From an uncultured Bacteroidota bacterium (GTDB lineage Bacteria; Bacteroidota; Bacteroidia; Bacteroidales; P3): a stretch of 64,000 bases of DNA. The notes beneath the pieces are model-generated. The model saw only the letters and a program-made list of their open reading frames with translations, did no database searches and was not told the DNA's origin. A program made the translations under genes and the position numbers. Shown piece by piece: positions 22,510 through 31,293 of this stretch. The stretch covers positions 30,661 to 94,660 of the forward strand of contig CACWPQ010000022.1 in the NCBI GenBank assembly GCA_902762805.1, given 5' to 3'. Positions within the stretch are counted from its first letter, which is position 1; the number at the start of each line of letters is the position of its first letter.

Positions 22510-23622
22510 CTATTCGGCTTCGTAGATAAGCAGTTGGCCGTCAGCCCAGATGAAGAGCAGGGCGTCCTTGTTGCCTTTCTTGCTGATCCAGGCTCCGCCG
22601 TTGTCGGGGTCGATCACCATGTTGCAGTATTTGCGGTGGATTTTCTGCTCAGCCAGCAGGTGGTCGTCTTTGTCGTAGACCTGCAGGTAGGTGTCGCCGT
22701 CGTCGCGCACGATGGCATACATGATGTCGCCGCTGATGCCGTAGGTGATCATGTCCACCTTGTAGGTCTCCTGCACGTACTGGCGCACCACGACGACGTC
22801 TGTCACATGGTAGTCGTACCAGTAGCTGTGGCAGTAGTGCCAGAATCCGGGCCAGTACCAGGGGCGCGGGGGCACGGGGTGCCAATAGATGGGGCGGCAG
22901 TGGACCACGTAGCCGTGCCAGGGGTGGTGGAAGTAGGGGGCAGGGCGGATGGGGCGATGGCTCGGGGGCATGACGCCGCCGGGGTGGCCGGGGCGGGCGT
23001 AGCCGCCGCTGCGGGTTTCGGCGTTGCGGTGCACGGTGGTGCCGTGCGAACTGGTGCCGCGGCCTGCTGTGGCCACGCGGCCGCTGCCGGCGGGGGCGCC
23101 GGAGCGCTGACCGTCAGTGCCGCGCACGGCGCTGGAGCGGGTGGCGCCCGCACGGCTGCTGCTGCGGAAGCCGTCGGCGCTACCCTGTGCGCGCACGGCG
23201 GAGCTGCGTGCCGAGGCGGCGGCGCTGCGGCTGCCGCGCTCGCCGCTGCTATAGGCGCTGCGGCTGGGCATCGAGGCGCTGCTGCGGCTGCTCGAGGCCG
23301 AGCTGCGACTGGGCGAGCTGTAGGAACTGCTGCGGCTCGACGAGGAGCTGCGGCTGGGGCTGCTGAAGGAAGAGCTGCGGCTGCTGGAGCTGCTGCGGCT
23401 GGGCGAGCTGTAGGAGCTGCTGCGGCTGGAGCTGCCGCTGAACGAGCTGCCGCGGCTGCTGCCACCGCTGAATCCGCCCGACGAGCGGCTCACCGACGAC
23501 GAGCTGTGGCTTCCGCCACCGCCGCCGCGCGTGCTCCCGCCACCGCCGCGCTGGGCCAGCGCCGGGGTGAAGCTCAGGGTCAAACCCACCATTGCCATTG
23601 CAATCAACTTTGTGGTTTTCAT
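22510..23622 (-). CDS. Exported Ser/Arg-rich low-complexity protein
   Basis: 370 residues. Signal peptide 1-23 (MKTTKLIAMAMVGLTLSFTP then ALAQ). Residues 24-180 are a biased Ser/Gly/Arg tract with repeated SSSRSSSYSSPSRSS-type units. Residues 210-275 are rich in His, Pro, Trp and Tyr (YFHHPWHGYVVHCRPIYWHP). The last 110 residues form a folded beta domain (YKVDMITYGISGDIMYAIVR ... GGAWISKKGNKDALLFIW). Likely periplasmic or outer-surface; function unknown. The start at 23622 has a strong Shine-Dalgarno (AAAGGAG) nine bases upstream and a promoter 50 bases away, so a longer in-frame start at 23715 is rejected. Confidence 0.8.
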   Translation of the reverse strand: MKTTKLIAMAMVGLTLSFTPALAQRGGGGSTRGGGGGSHSSSSVSRSSGGFSGGSSRGSSFSGSSSRSSSYSSPSRSSSSSRSSSFSSPSRSSSSSRSSSYSSPSRSSASSSRSSASMPSRSAYSSGERGSRSAAASARSSAVRAQGSADGFRSSSRAGATRSSAVRGTDGQRSGAPAGSGRVATAGRGTSSHGTTVHRNAETRSGGYARPGHPGGVMPPSHRPIRPAPYFHHPWHGYVVHCRPIYWHPVPPRPWYWPGFWHYCHSYWYDYHVTDVVVVRQYVQETYKVDMITYGISGDIMYAIVRDDGDTYLQVYDKDDHLLAEQKIHRKYCNMVIDPDNGGAWISKKGNKDALLFIWADGQLLIYEAE

Positions 23623-23670
23623 GTCGTTACTCCTTTCTTTGTTGGTTTTAATTCGTTTCTGTTTCTGCTG

Positions 23671-23678
23671 CAAAAGTA
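23671..23678 (-). promoter_or_regulatory. -7 promoter element for the Ser-rich protein
   Basis: Minus-strand TACTTTTG followed by CAG. Confidence 0.65.
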
Positions 23679-23688
23679 CAACCTTTCC

Positions 23689-23762
23689 CCGAGGAAATTT
23701 CCCTCGGCCACACATATTTTTCCTCCTCGGGCCAAAAGTGTCGTGTTTTTGGTCCGAGGAGG
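23689..23762. repeat. Two consecutive inverted repeats with CCGAGG arms
   Basis: CCGAGGAAATTTCCCTCGG (23689-23707) is a near-palindrome with one extra base. CCTCCTCGGGCCAAAA (23722-23737) pairs with TTTTGGTCCGAGGAGG (23747-23762), 15 of 16 matches. The pair lies immediately upstream of the Ser-rich gene promoter and downstream of metG; it could be an operator pair or a metG 3' hairpin. Confidence 0.6.
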
Positions 23763-23808
23763 GTGGGGATCGGTAGGGAAATAGGAGGACACGTGCTTTC
23801 CGGCAGGT

Positions 23809-25884
23809 TCAACCCACGCTGCATCCGGGGGCGACGAGGTCGCTCGGTGTGAGCAGCACCAGGCGGCCGTCCTTGTCCTCGGCGCTGAGGATCATGCCTT
23901 GGCTTTCGACGCCTTTGAGCTTGCGCGGCGGGAAGTTGGCGATGAAGCACACTTGGCGGCCGACGAGTTTCTCGGGCTCGGGGTAGAACTTGGCGATGCC
24001 GCTGACGATGGTGCGGGGGGTGCCGGTGCCGTCGTCGAGGCTGAATTGCAACAGTTTGTCAGCTTTGGGCACCTTGGTGCATTCGAGGATGGTGGCCACG
24101 CGGATGTCCATGCGGCCGAAGTCATCGATGGTGACGTTCTCCTTGACGGCGGCGGGCTGCCAGGCGTCGAGGGCGTTCTGCTCCTTGGTGGCCTGCAGTT
24201 TGTCGATTTGGGCCTGGATAGTCTCATCGCTGATTTGCTCGAAGAGCAGTTCGGGGGTGCCGATGGTGTGGCCTTCGGGCAGCAGGTCGGCGCGGCCGGC
24301 GTCCTGCCAACCTTTGGCGGGCAGGTTGAGCATGCGGTGGAGTTTGTCGGCTGTGAAGGGCAGGAAGGGGGCGCAGAGGATGGCCAGGTTGGCGCAGATC
24401 TGCAGCGAGAGGTTCATCACCGCGGCGGTGCGCCCGGGGTCGGTCTTGGCGAGTTTCCAGGGCTCGGTGTCGGTGAGGTATTTGTTGCCCAGGCGGGCCA
24501 GGTTCATCATCTCGCTGAGGGCTTCGCGCAGGCGGTAGGTCTCGATGGAGCGGCCGATGCGCTCGGGGAAGGTGGCCAGTTCGCGGACGAGCTCGTTGTC
24601 GAGGTCGGAGGCCGAAGGTTGGAGGTCGGAGGTGGCGGGCACGCGGCCTTCGTAGAACTTGTGCGTCAGCACGAGGGTGCGGTTGACGAAGTTGCCCAGG
24701 ATGGCCACCAGCTCGGAATTGTTCTTCAGCTGGAAGTCCTTCCAGGTGAAGTCGTTGTCCTTGGTCTCGGGGGCGTTGGAGCAGAGGGTGTAGCGGAGCA
24801 CGTCCTGCTTGCCGGGGAACTCGTCGAGGTATTCGTGCAGCCATACGGCCCAGTTTCTCGAGGTGGAGATTTTGTCGCCCTCGAGGTTGAGGAATTCGTT
24901 GGCCGGCACGTTGGCGGGCAGGATGTAGGAGCCGTCGGCGTGGAGCATCGAGGGGAAGATGATGCAGTGGAAGACGATGTTGTCTTTGCCGATGAAGTGC
25001 ACCAGCTTGGTGTCGTCGGCTTTCCACCAGCGCTCCCAGTCGTCGCCTTTGAGTTGCTTGGTGAAGGAGATGTAGCCGATTGGGGCGTCGAACCATACGT
25101 AGAGCACTTTGCCGTCGGTGCCTTCGAGGGGCACATGCACGCCCCAGTCGAGGTCGCGCGTGACGGCGCGCGGCTGCAGGCCGGCGTCGATCCATGATTT
25201 GCATTGGCCGTAGACGTTCACTTTCCAGTCGCCTTTGTGGCTGTCGAGTATCCACTCGCGCAGCCACCCCTCGTCCTGGTCCAGCGGGAGGAACCAGTGT
25301 TTGGTCTCTTTCAGCACGGGTTTGCTTCCGCTGAGCGCGCTTTTGGGGTTGATGAGGTCGGTGGCGTTGAGGCTGGTGCCGCAGGCTTCGCACTGGTCGC
25401 CGTAGGCGTGCTCGTTGCCGCAGCGCGGGCAGGTGCCGGTGATGTAGCGGTCGGCCAGGAACTGCTGCGCCTCCTCGTCGTAGTACTGCATCGAGGTCTT
25501 CTCGACGAATTTGCCTGCATCGTACAGCTTCTTGAAGTATTCGGCTGCCGTGCGGTGGTGCTCCTCGCAGCTGGTGCGGCTGTAGATGTCGAACGAGATG
25601 CCGAGGCGCTGGAAGCTGTCTTTGATGACGGCGTGGTAGCGGTCGACGATGTCCTGCGGCGTGACGCCCTCTTTGCGGGCCTTGATGGTGATGGGCACGC
25701 CGTGCTCGTCCGAGCCGCCTATGAACACCACCTCCTCGCCCTGCGCGCGCAGGTAGCGGGCGTAGACATCGGCCGGGACGTACACACCGGCCAGGTGGCC
25801 GATGTGCACGGGTCCGTTGGCGTAGGGCAGTGCCGAGGTGATGGTGTAGCGCTTATACTGTCGGTCTTTTTCGGTATATACCAT
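23809..25884 (-). CDS. metG: Methionyl-tRNA synthetase
   Basis: 691 residues. Class I signature [15 protein letters not shown] at the N terminus, zinc-binding [18 protein letters not shown], and the KMSKS loop as [10 protein letters not shown]. After the anticodon-binding helical domain comes a C-terminal tRNA-binding (EMAP/Trbp111-like) domain starting about residue 590 ([20 protein letters not shown]), which also gives dimerisation. Reaction: ATP-dependent charging of tRNA-Met. Nine bases separate it from the upstream lipoprotein gene, so it is probably the third gene of a unit led by the DUF5606 gene. Length is normal for the E. coli-like dimeric form. Confidence 0.97.
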   Translation of the reverse strand: MVYTEKDRQYKRYTITSALPYANGPVHIGHLAGVYVPADVYARYLRAQGEEVVFIGGSDEHGVPITIKARKEGVTPQDIVDRYHAVIKDSFQRLGISFDIYSRTSCEEHHRTAAEYFKKLYDAGKFVEKTSMQYYDEEAQQFLADRYITGTCPRCGNEHAYGDQCEACGTSLNATDLINPKSALSGSKPVLKETKHWFLPLDQDEGWLREWILDSHKGDWKVNVYGQCKSWIDAGLQPRAVTRDLDWGVHVPLEGTDGKVLYVWFDAPIGYISFTKQLKGDDWERWWKADDTKLVHFIGKDNIVFHCIIFPSMLHADGSYILPANVPANEFLNLEGDKISTSRNWAVWLHEYLDEFPGKQDVLRYTLCSNAPETKDNDFTWKDFQLKNNSELVAILGNFVNRTLVLTHKFYEGRVPATSDLQPSASDLDNELVRELATFPERIGRSIETYRLREALSEMMNLARLGNKYLTDTEPWKLAKTDPGRTAAVMNLSLQICANLAILCAPFLPFTADKLHRMLNLPAKGWQDAGRADLLPEGHTIGTPELLFEQISDETIQAQIDKLQATKEQNALDAWQPAAVKENVTIDDFGRMDIRVATILECTKVPKADKLLQFSLDDGTGTPRTIVSGIAKFYPEPEKLVGRQVCFIANFPPRKLKGVESQGMILSAEDKDGRLVLLTPSDLVAPGCSVG

Positions 25885-25893
25885 TGGGAATGT

Positions 25894-26934
25894 CTATTCA
25901 ATGTAGGTGAACTGTTTCACGTCGCCATAGCTCGAGGTGACGGAGGTGGGATAGCCCTTGGCGTTGTACTGGTAGGTGTAGTTCTCGCGGTCGCTTTCGT
26001 GGGGCATGGTGTTGGCCACCATTTGGGCATACTGCTCGGGCAGCATCGAGGCCAGGGCGCCCAGTTCGAGGCGGTAGCTGGTGGAGCCGTACTGGTGCGT
26101 GCTGACAATGTTGTTCCTCGACAGCAGCCCGGGCAGCGACTCGGGGTCTTCAAATCCGCCCAGGAAACCGTGCATCGGATTGTTGTTTTGGTCGTGGGTG
26201 AAGTCGGTGGTGTCGGCGATGGTCAGGTTCAGCGGCACAGCGGTCATGCCCATCATTGCCAATCCGTTGCGGATGAGATCGGCGTATTGAGCGATCTCGC
26301 TGCCCATCATGGCGCTGGCCAGGTTCAGCAGCTGCTCCACGGGGAGGTCGTAGGTGAGGCTCATTGTGTTGACCATGCGGCTGACGTTGCTGCCGTTCCA
26401 GGTGAGGTCGACCTGCATAGAGCCTCCGGTGGCCTTGCCGCCTTTGAAGTCCATGCCGCCGCCGTTCATCATATCGCCCAGCATCTCGGCTATCAGCTGC
26501 TGCACCATCGCTTCGCTGATGGGCATCGAGAGGCCGCTCATGGCGTCACCGTTGTAGCTGACGGCCATCGATATGGGCATCGGCAGGTCGTGGTGGGCCA
26601 TCGTTACGTGCGAGATTTTGCCGCCACTGTAGGTGAACTCAATAGATTCGCTGCCAGGAAGGTCGATTTTGGTCAGCTGGTTGCCGTCGTAGGTGAAGGT
26701 GGTCGTGTTTCGCAGCGTTGCGCCGTCATAATGGTCGATGCTGGTCACCTTGTCGGAAGCCCAGTTCCAGCGGTCGATGTCGTCGTCGTCGCTGATGGAG
26801 GCGATTTTCACCGTGGGGGTGTACTCTCCGCTGCTTGCTCCGCCGCCGGGGGCTGCGGTCTTGCTGTCGTCCGGGTCGCAGGCTGCGAGGCCCAGCACGA
26901 GGGTGGCGCCAAGCGCCAACAGTGTTTTCTTCAT
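25894..26934 (-). CDS. Lipoprotein with YD-repeat-like beta strands
   Basis: 346 residues. Lipobox LGLAAC at the end of the signal peptide (Cys about residue 19), then an acidic Gly/Ser linker, and a series of beta-hairpin units with a recurring pattern (VTSIDHYDGATLRNTTTFTY, GNQLTKIDLPGSESIEFTYS, and at the end YTYQYNAKGYPTSVTSSYGD). This resembles the Bacteroidota DUF4595/YD-like lipoproteins. Probably exposed at the outer membrane; ligand unknown. Fifteen bases after the DUF5606 gene and nine before metG. Confidence 0.8.
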   Translation of the reverse strand: MKKTLLALGATLVLGLAACDPDDSKTAAPGGGASSGEYTPTVKIASISDDDDIDRWNWASDKVTSIDHYDGATLRNTTTFTYDGNQLTKIDLPGSESIEFTYSGGKISHVTMAHHDLPMPISMAVSYNGDAMSGLSMPISEAMVQQLIAEMLGDMMNGGGMDFKGGKATGGSMQVDLTWNGSNVSRMVNTMSLTYDLPVEQLLNLASAMMGSEIAQYADLIRNGLAMMGMTAVPLNLTIADTTDFTHDQNNNPMHGFLGGFEDPESLPGLLSRNNIVSTHQYGSTSYRLELGALASMLPEQYAQMVANTMPHESDRENYTYQYNAKGYPTSVTSSYGDVKQFTYIE

Positions 26935-26949
26935 AATTCTGTGTTTTTT

Positions 26950-27384
26950 TTATTGGTTTGTATTCTCTTCCTGTTTTTCGGCGTCGCCTTCGGGGTCTGG
27001 TTCCAGCTTGCCGGCGGCCAGCAGGATGTTGTACCATGCGAACAGCTTCTTCACGTCCGACGCGTGCACGCGCTCGCGGTCGTAGTCCGGCAGCACCGCC
27101 GCCAGCAGGTCGAACATCTCCTTGCTTTCGGCTTTCTTGGGGTCGAAGGCGGTCGCCTCGTGCTTCAGGTGGTCGCGTATGGCGCCGAACACCTCCTCCA
27201 GAGGCTTCTCGTCGCTCTCGGTGAAAAGGCGTATCTCGCCCAGCGAGCTGATGCGGTCGTTCTTGAAGACGGGGTATTTCTGACCCGTCACCAGGTTTTT
27301 CACTATTGCGCCGCCTTTGGTCTGCGACACCAGTTCACTCAGGTCCGGCTTGCCGGCCACTACCAGGATGTTTGATAATTCCAT
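26950..27384 (-). CDS. DUF5606 family protein
   Basis: 144 residues. MELSNILVVAGKPDLSELVS and GGAIVKNLVTGQKYPVFKND match the DUF5606 signature (ISGKPGLY-LVSQT-like opening, then a beta barrel). The middle (HEATAFDPKKAESKEMFDLL) and the acidic C terminus agree with the family. It is a conserved Bacteroidota cytoplasmic protein without a known role. The start at 27384 is preferred over 27435 because similarity begins at MEL and the extension is AT-rich leader. Confidence 0.8.
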   Translation of the reverse strand: MELSNILVVAGKPDLSELVSQTKGGAIVKNLVTGQKYPVFKNDRISSLGEIRLFTESDEKPLEEVFGAIRDHLKHEATAFDPKKAESKEMFDLLAAVLPDYDRERVHASDVKKLFAWYNILLAAGKLEPDPEGDAEKQEENTNQ

Positions 27385-27486
27385 GTTTGTTTCTGTATAG
27401 TAATTGTGTGTGTATTGGGCATGTAAAACGTCCAAAGTGGATTATTATTTCCCTCCACCTGTTAAAAAATGTTAATTTCTGAATTT

Positions 27487-27522
27487 GGAAGCTTATGGTA
27501 CCATATCCTTCCATAAGCTTCC
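27487..27522. repeat. 12-bp perfect inverted repeat
   Basis: GGAAGCTTATGG (27487-27498) and CCATAAGCTTCC (27511-27522). Directly upstream of copy 1 of the dispersed 32-bp element. Possible hairpin or operator. Confidence 0.55.
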
Positions 27523-27532
27523 AATGCCCTCC

Positions 27533-27564
27533 TATTCCCCTAGAGAACCCCTACCATTCCCCTA
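27533..27564 (+). repeat. Dispersed 32-bp intergenic element, copy 1
   Basis: Starts TATTCCCCTAGAGAACCCC and ends with TTCCCCTA. The same 32 bases recur, without gaps, at 34167, 50025 and 57636; 28 of 32 positions are invariant in all four copies. Confidence 0.85.
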
Positions 27565-27626
27565 GGCGGTAGCGGACGGACAGCGCCCGGAGGTCTGCCA
27601 TGCGCCGTATCCCGGGCAGTGTTGTG

Positions 27627-28661
27627 TCAATGTGCATCACCCTCCTCGACGATTTCCCAATGGCCACCTTTATCGGGTCCTACGCGACGTATGATGCCCT
27701 TCTCTTGCATTTTTTTCATTTGCCACTTGATTCCGTCGGCGGAAATACCGCAGAGTTCAGCGAGAGCTACCCTGCTTAGCGAAGGGTTGCTCTTGAGTGC
27801 CTCAATAATTTTCTGGGTAGTTTTCTGGGTAGTTTTCTGGGTAGTTTTTTCTTTTTTTCCGAAGGGTTGACCCTCTGTAGTTCTCAGGTAGGTGTCGATG
27901 TCGTGTCTCAGATGCTGGATGTGCAGTTGCGTCATGCAGTCGAGAAAGATGTTGATGTCCTCGTGTTTGCGGCTGTCCGACAAGGCTTGTATGTATACCG
28001 ACTTGTCTTCTTTGAGCACTTTTACGGGCAACACTCCGTATTCCCATTGCAGCAGGTTCATCAGCAGTCGGCTTGTGCGTCCGTTGCCGTCGGCCCAGGG
28101 GTGTATGGTCACCAACTCGTAGTGCGCCCAAAAGCTGAGGTTATAGACGGCAGCAAGGTCTGTTGCATCGAGAGCCTTGCGCTTGGAATTCAGTTCTTCG
28201 CAAAATGCCTGAAGTCGCGATGGCACTTTTTGGTAGGAAAGGTACGATGGACCACCTAACCCTGCCGATACATTCAGCTTGCGCAGCTCGCCCCTTGCTG
28301 CAGAGAAGTTGCCTCCGATGGTGCTGTATTCCCCTCCGGTACGTGCCATCACCTTCGACGCCAGCGTGATGAGCCATTCCACCGTGATGTCCTCGTGGCG
28401 TTGTATCCATGTCATGCCATACTCGTATGCCACTTTCAAGTCGAGGTTCATCAGTTGCTCGATCATGGGCTTGTTGGCACCGATGCCCTCATCAAAAAGA
28501 AGTTGCGCCTCTATTTCCGTTACGGTAGAGCCTTCGATGGCTGTGGAATGGGCAATAATTGAGTAGAGGTAGAATTTCTTGAAGTCAATCTGCTCGGATA
28601 TGCCTAGTCTCTGATGCTGATTCAGCAACTGGATTAATGCTGTTTTCCCTTCCTGTGTCAT
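27627..28661 (-). CDS. Fic-domain protein AMPylator with C-terminal winged helix
   Basis: 344 residues from the ATG at 28661. The inhibitory helix motif (S/T)xxxE(G/N) is STAIEG (39-44), placing it in class II (N-terminally self-inhibited). The active-site loop is HPWADGNGRTSR (His187; Trp replaces the usual Phe). A linker with the peptide TTQK repeated three times separates it from a C-terminal winged helix (SLSRVALAELCGISADGIKW). Known activity: transfer of AMP onto target proteins. It sits last in the pyrK-pyrD-kinase operon (14 bases after the kinase), a location unrelated to its likely function. An extended ORF to 28997 overlaps the kinase gene and is rejected. Confidence 0.9.
   Translation of the reverse strand: MTQEGKTALIQLLNQHQRLGISEQIDFKKFYLYSIIAHSTAIEGSTVTEIEAQLLFDEGIGANKPMIEQLMNLDLKVAYEYGMTWIQRHEDITVEWLITLASKVMARTGGEYSTIGGNFSAARGELRKLNVSAGLGGPSYLSYQKVPSRLQAFCEELNSKRKALDATDLAAVYNLSFWAHYELVTIHPWADGNGRTSRLLMNLLQWEYGVLPVKVLKEDKSVYIQALSDSRKHEDINIFLDCMTQLHIQHLRHDIDTYLRTTEGQPFGKKEKTTQKTTQKTTQKIIEALKSNPSLSRVALAELCGISADGIKWQMKKMQEKGIIRRVGPDKGGHWEIVEEGDAH
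27809..27844. repeat. Three tandem 12-bp units inside the Fic gene
   Basis: TTTTCTGGGTAG repeated exactly three times; on the coding strand it gives three TTQK units in the interdomain linker. Copy-number change would alter linker length by four residues without a frameshift. Confidence 0.9.
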
Positions 28662-28675
28662 CTTGTGCGTCCTTT

Positions 28676-29524
28676 CTATTTCAACTGATGCTGCATGCCG
28701 TGGTAGCGGCGGAGCCCTTCGATGGGGTCGGCGGTGACGGTTCCGAGGGTGAGGCCGTTGTCGCGGCAGAAGCCGGCCAGCAGGGGGCGGATGGCGGCGC
28801 CGAAGCTGCCCACCACGTGCAGCACCCGCCGCTCGGCCGTCAGCGCGAGGTCGGCCAGCTGGTAGCAGTACCAGTCGTCCAGCGCGCCGCAGAGGCATCC
28901 GTTGCAGTAGGGCTCGTCCATGTGCCGCGCCGCGAAAGGGGCCAGCGAGGCCAGGTAGCGGTTTGGGTTCGGGCGGTGGTATACGGCCTCCATCCATTCC
29001 TCGTCGATTCCGCCGTAAGTGTCATGGAACATGGTGCTTACGTTGTCCGGCATCTTGTCCGTCAGGTAGTCCTGCAGGAGCATGCGCCCCACGTGGTTGG
29101 CCGAGCCGTGGTCGCCCAGCACATAGCCCAAGCTGACGGCTTGCATGCTGATTTCCTGTCCGTTATAGTAGCAGGCATGGCTGCCGGTACCCAGTATCCC
29201 CACCAGCCCCGCGTTGCTCCCACAGGTGGCGCGGCAGGCGCCCAGCAGGTCGGTCTCGACATGTATATCGCTTGTTCCAAGATATTTAGCCAACCATTGC
29301 TGCACTTTTGCGCGTTGCTTGTCGTTGCCGCAGCCTGAGCCGTAGAAGTAAATCGAGAATTGAGAATTGAGAATTGAAAAATGGCTTCTCACCATGGCGC
29401 AGGCGGCGGCGAACTGCTCCTCAGTGGTGAAATGGGGGTTCAGCCCCTCGGTAACTATCATGTTACCAGACGCTAACTCCATCCAGGTGGTCTTCGTGCT
29501 CCCGCTGTCGGCGATGAGGGTCAT
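28676..29524 (-). CDS. BadF/BadG-type ATPase, N-acetylglucosamine kinase-like
   Basis: 282 residues, ASKHA fold. [15 protein letters not shown] is the phosphate-1 loop; [17 protein letters not shown] is phosphate-2; [13 protein letters not shown] is the adenosine motif. The closest family is the N-acetylglucosamine kinase/BadF group of Bacteroidota. Sugar phosphorylation for amino-sugar salvage or cell-wall recycling is likely. Oddity: residues about 48-57 ([10 protein letters not shown]) come from a tandem ATTCTCA-type repeat in the DNA (29350-29380) and look like an insertion in the loop before strand [12 protein letters not shown] overlap with pyrD. Confidence 0.85.
   Translation of the reverse strand: MTLIADSGSTKTTWMELASGNMIVTEGLNPHFTTEEQFAAACAMVRSHFSILNSQFSIYFYGSGCGNDKQRAKVQQWLAKYLGTSDIHVETDLLGACRATCGSNAGLVGILGTGSHACYYNGQEISMQAVSLGYVLGDHGSANHVGRMLLQDYLTDKMPDNVSTMFHDTYGGIDEEWMEAVYHRPNPNRYLASLAPFAARHMDEPYCNGCLCGALDDWYCYQLADLALTAERRVLHVVGSFGAAIRPLLAGFCRDNGLTLGTVTADPIEGLRRYHGMQHQLK
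29350..29382. repeat. Tandem GAGAATT array inside the kinase gene
   Basis: Plus strand shows GAGAATT three times with A-rich joints (CGAGAATTGAGAATTGAGAA and on). It codes for [10 protein letters not shown] in frame. Confidence 0.85.
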
Positions 29525-30429
29525 ATAATGCCTATGATTTCGTTTATATCGTTGATTCCATGGTTCTTGCACCATGTCTCCATGCCGTCGACAATCTTGA
29601 TGGTGGCGGCGGGGTCGATGAAGTTGGCAGTGCCGACCTCGATGGCCGTGGCGCCGGCCATGAGGAACTCGATGGCGTCCTCGGCCGTGCAGATGCCGCC
29701 CAGGCCCACGACGGGTATCTTCACCGCCTTGGCCACCTGCCATACCATCCTGACTGCCACGGGTTTCACTGCAGGACCGCTTAGGCCGCCGGTGACGTTG
29801 GCCATGCAGGGGCGGCGCCGCTCGATGTCGATGGCCATGCCCAGCAGGGTGTTGATCAGGCTCACGCTGTCGGCCCCAGCGCCCTCCACTGCCTTGGCTA
29901 TCTCCGCGATGTCGGTCACGTTGGGCGATAGCTTCACTATCAGTGTTTTATGGTACACCTTGCGCACCGCTGCCACCACCTCGGCCGCCATGCCGGGTTG
30001 GGTGCCGAAGCCCATGCCGCCGTGTTTGACGTTGGGGCAGCTGATATTCAGCTCGATGGCGGGTATTTTGTCCAGCGCATCCACCTGCTCGGCCACAGTG
30101 CAGTATTCCTCGATGGAAGAGCCACTGACATTGACGATGATGTTGGTGTCTAAGTGCTTGATTCTATGATATACTTCGGTGCAGAACTTCTCCACGCCGC
30201 CGTTCTGTAGGCCCACGCTGTTGAGCATGCCCGAGGGGGTTTCCACCATGCGGGGGTAGGGGTTGCCCTCGCGGTGGGTGCCGGTGGTGCCTTTCACCAC
30301 GAAGCCTCCCAGCCGGTTGAGGTCGATAAAGTCGGCGAACTCCTCGCCGTAGCCGAAGGTGCCGCTGGCGGTCATCACCGGGTTTTTCAGCTTGAGGTTG
30401 TGTAGGTTGACGTTTAGCATTGGTACCAT
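29521..30429 (-). CDS. pyrD: Dihydroorotate dehydrogenase B, catalytic subunit
   Basis: 302 residues, TIM-barrel FMN enzyme of class 1[16 protein letters not shown] at the N terminus, the active-site loop [11 protein letters not shown] with the catalytic Cys, [31 protein letters not shown] and [11 protein letters not shown] at the phosphate site. Converts dihydroorotate to orotate with electrons passed to the PyrK subunit (NAD+). The reading frame overlaps pyrK by 16 bases if the ATG at 30429 is used; ATG at 30420 is equally possible. Followed by the kinase with an ATGA overlap. Confidence 0.96.
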   Translation of the reverse strand: MVPMLNVNLHNLKLKNPVMTASGTFGYGEEFADFIDLNRLGGFVVKGTTGTHREGNPYPRMVETPSGMLNSVGLQNGGVEKFCTEVYHRIKHLDTNIIVNVSGSSIEEYCTVAEQVDALDKIPAIELNISCPNVKHGGMGFGTQPGMAAEVVAAVRKVYHKTLIVKLSPNVTDIAEIAKAVEGAGADSVSLINTLLGMAIDIERRRPCMANVTGGLSGPAVKPVAVRMVWQVAKAVKIPVVGLGGICTAEDAIEFLMAGATAIEVGTANFIDPAATIKIVDGMETWCKNHGINDINEIIGII

Positions 30430-31190
30430 TTTTTCATTGTGGATATATCAAACACGGGTCCTTCCTTGCAGACGCAGCGGTGGCCTTGGTCGGTGTCGGT
30501 GACGCAGCAGAGGCAGGCGCCTACGCCGCAGGCCATCATGTTTTCCAAGCTCACCTCGCAGCACACGCCGCGCTCGGCCGCCGCGCGGGCCACGGCCTTC
30601 ATCATCGGCGTCGGGCCGCAGGTGTAGATCATGTCGTAGGGTTCGGCAAAGGCGGGATGCGTGGTCACCAGCCCGTGGTGGCCCAGCGAGCCGTCGTCGG
30701 TGGCGATGCCCACGGTGGCGTAAGGCTCGAACTCGTCGCGCACAGGGATGAGCTCTGCCGTCCGTCCACCGAGCAGCACGGTGCATGCCACTCCTTTTGC
30801 TTTCAGCACTTTAGACAGCATCAGCAGCGGCGCGATGCCGGCTCCGCCCCCCACCATCAGCACGCGGCTTCCGGGTGCGATGTCGGTCGTGAAGCCGTGG
30901 CCCAGCGGGTAGACCAGATTGAGGCGGTCGCCCTCGCGCAGTTCGGCCAGGCGACGGGTGCCGCGGCCTACGGTCTGGACCAGCAGGGTCAGGGTGCCGC
31001 GCTCGGGGTCGGCGTCGTGGATGGAAATGGGGCGCCGCAGCATCACCTCGCGCACGCCGTCCACCTGCACCTCCACAAACTGACCGGGCAGCACAGGTTG
31101 CATGTTGCCAGCGTGTTGCAGCGTCAGCGCGAAGTATTGGCTGCCCAGCTGACGCCGCTGCAGGATGGTGAAGTTGTGTATCTCTTTCAT
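30414..31190 (-). CDS. pyrK: Dihydroorotate dehydrogenase B, electron-transfer subunit
   Basis: 258 residues, ferredoxin-reductase fold. [11 protein letters not shown] is the FAD-binding motif, [13 protein letters not shown] the NAD site, and [14 protein letters not shown] followed by [11 protein letters not shown] supplies the four cysteines of the [2Fe-2S] cluster. It pairs with PyrD in an (alpha beta)2 complex that uses NAD+. First gene of the unit pyrK-pyrD-kinase-Fic, with a -7 promoter 29 bases upstream. Confidence 0.96.
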   Translation of the reverse strand: MKEIHNFTILQRRQLGSQYFALTLQHAGNMQPVLPGQFVEVQVDGVREVMLRRPISIHDADPERGTLTLLVQTVGRGTRRLAELREGDRLNLVYPLGHGFTTDIAPGSRVLMVGGGAGIAPLLMLSKVLKAKGVACTVLLGGRTAELIPVRDEFEPYATVGIATDDGSLGHHGLVTTHPAFAEPYDMIYTCGPTPMMKAVARAAAERGVCCEVSLENMMACGVGACLCCVTDTDQGHRCVCKEGPVFDISTMKKWYQC

Positions 31191-31218
31191 ACCGTGGATA
31201 GTTCTATTTTTTGGGCTG

Positions 31219-31226
31219 CAAAATTA
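31219..31226 (-). promoter_or_regulatory. -7 promoter element for pyrK operon
   Basis: Minus-strand TAATTTTG followed by CAG, 29 bases before the pyrK start. Confidence 0.65.
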
Positions 31227-31279
31227 CGAAAAAATTAAAATAAATTTGTTAAATTTTTTTAACCAAAGGTTTTTTTTCG

Positions 31280-31287
31280 TATCTTTG
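31280..31287 (+). promoter_or_regulatory. -7 promoter element for xer-hpf unit
   Basis: TATCTTTG followed by CAC, only seven bases before the ATG at 31294, so the mRNA would be leaderless or nearly so. Confidence 0.65.
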
Positions 31288-31293
31288 CACCCG

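Noticed and set aside
22462..23784. 440-codon plus-strand ORF opposite the Ser-rich protein
   Set aside because: Ala/Gly-rich mirror of the Ser/Arg repeats; the minus gene has a signal peptide, Shine-Dalgarno and promoter.
25204..27375. 723-codon plus-strand ORF over metG and the lipoprotein gene
   Set aside because: Spans three genes on the other strand that have clear families; no promoter or domain.
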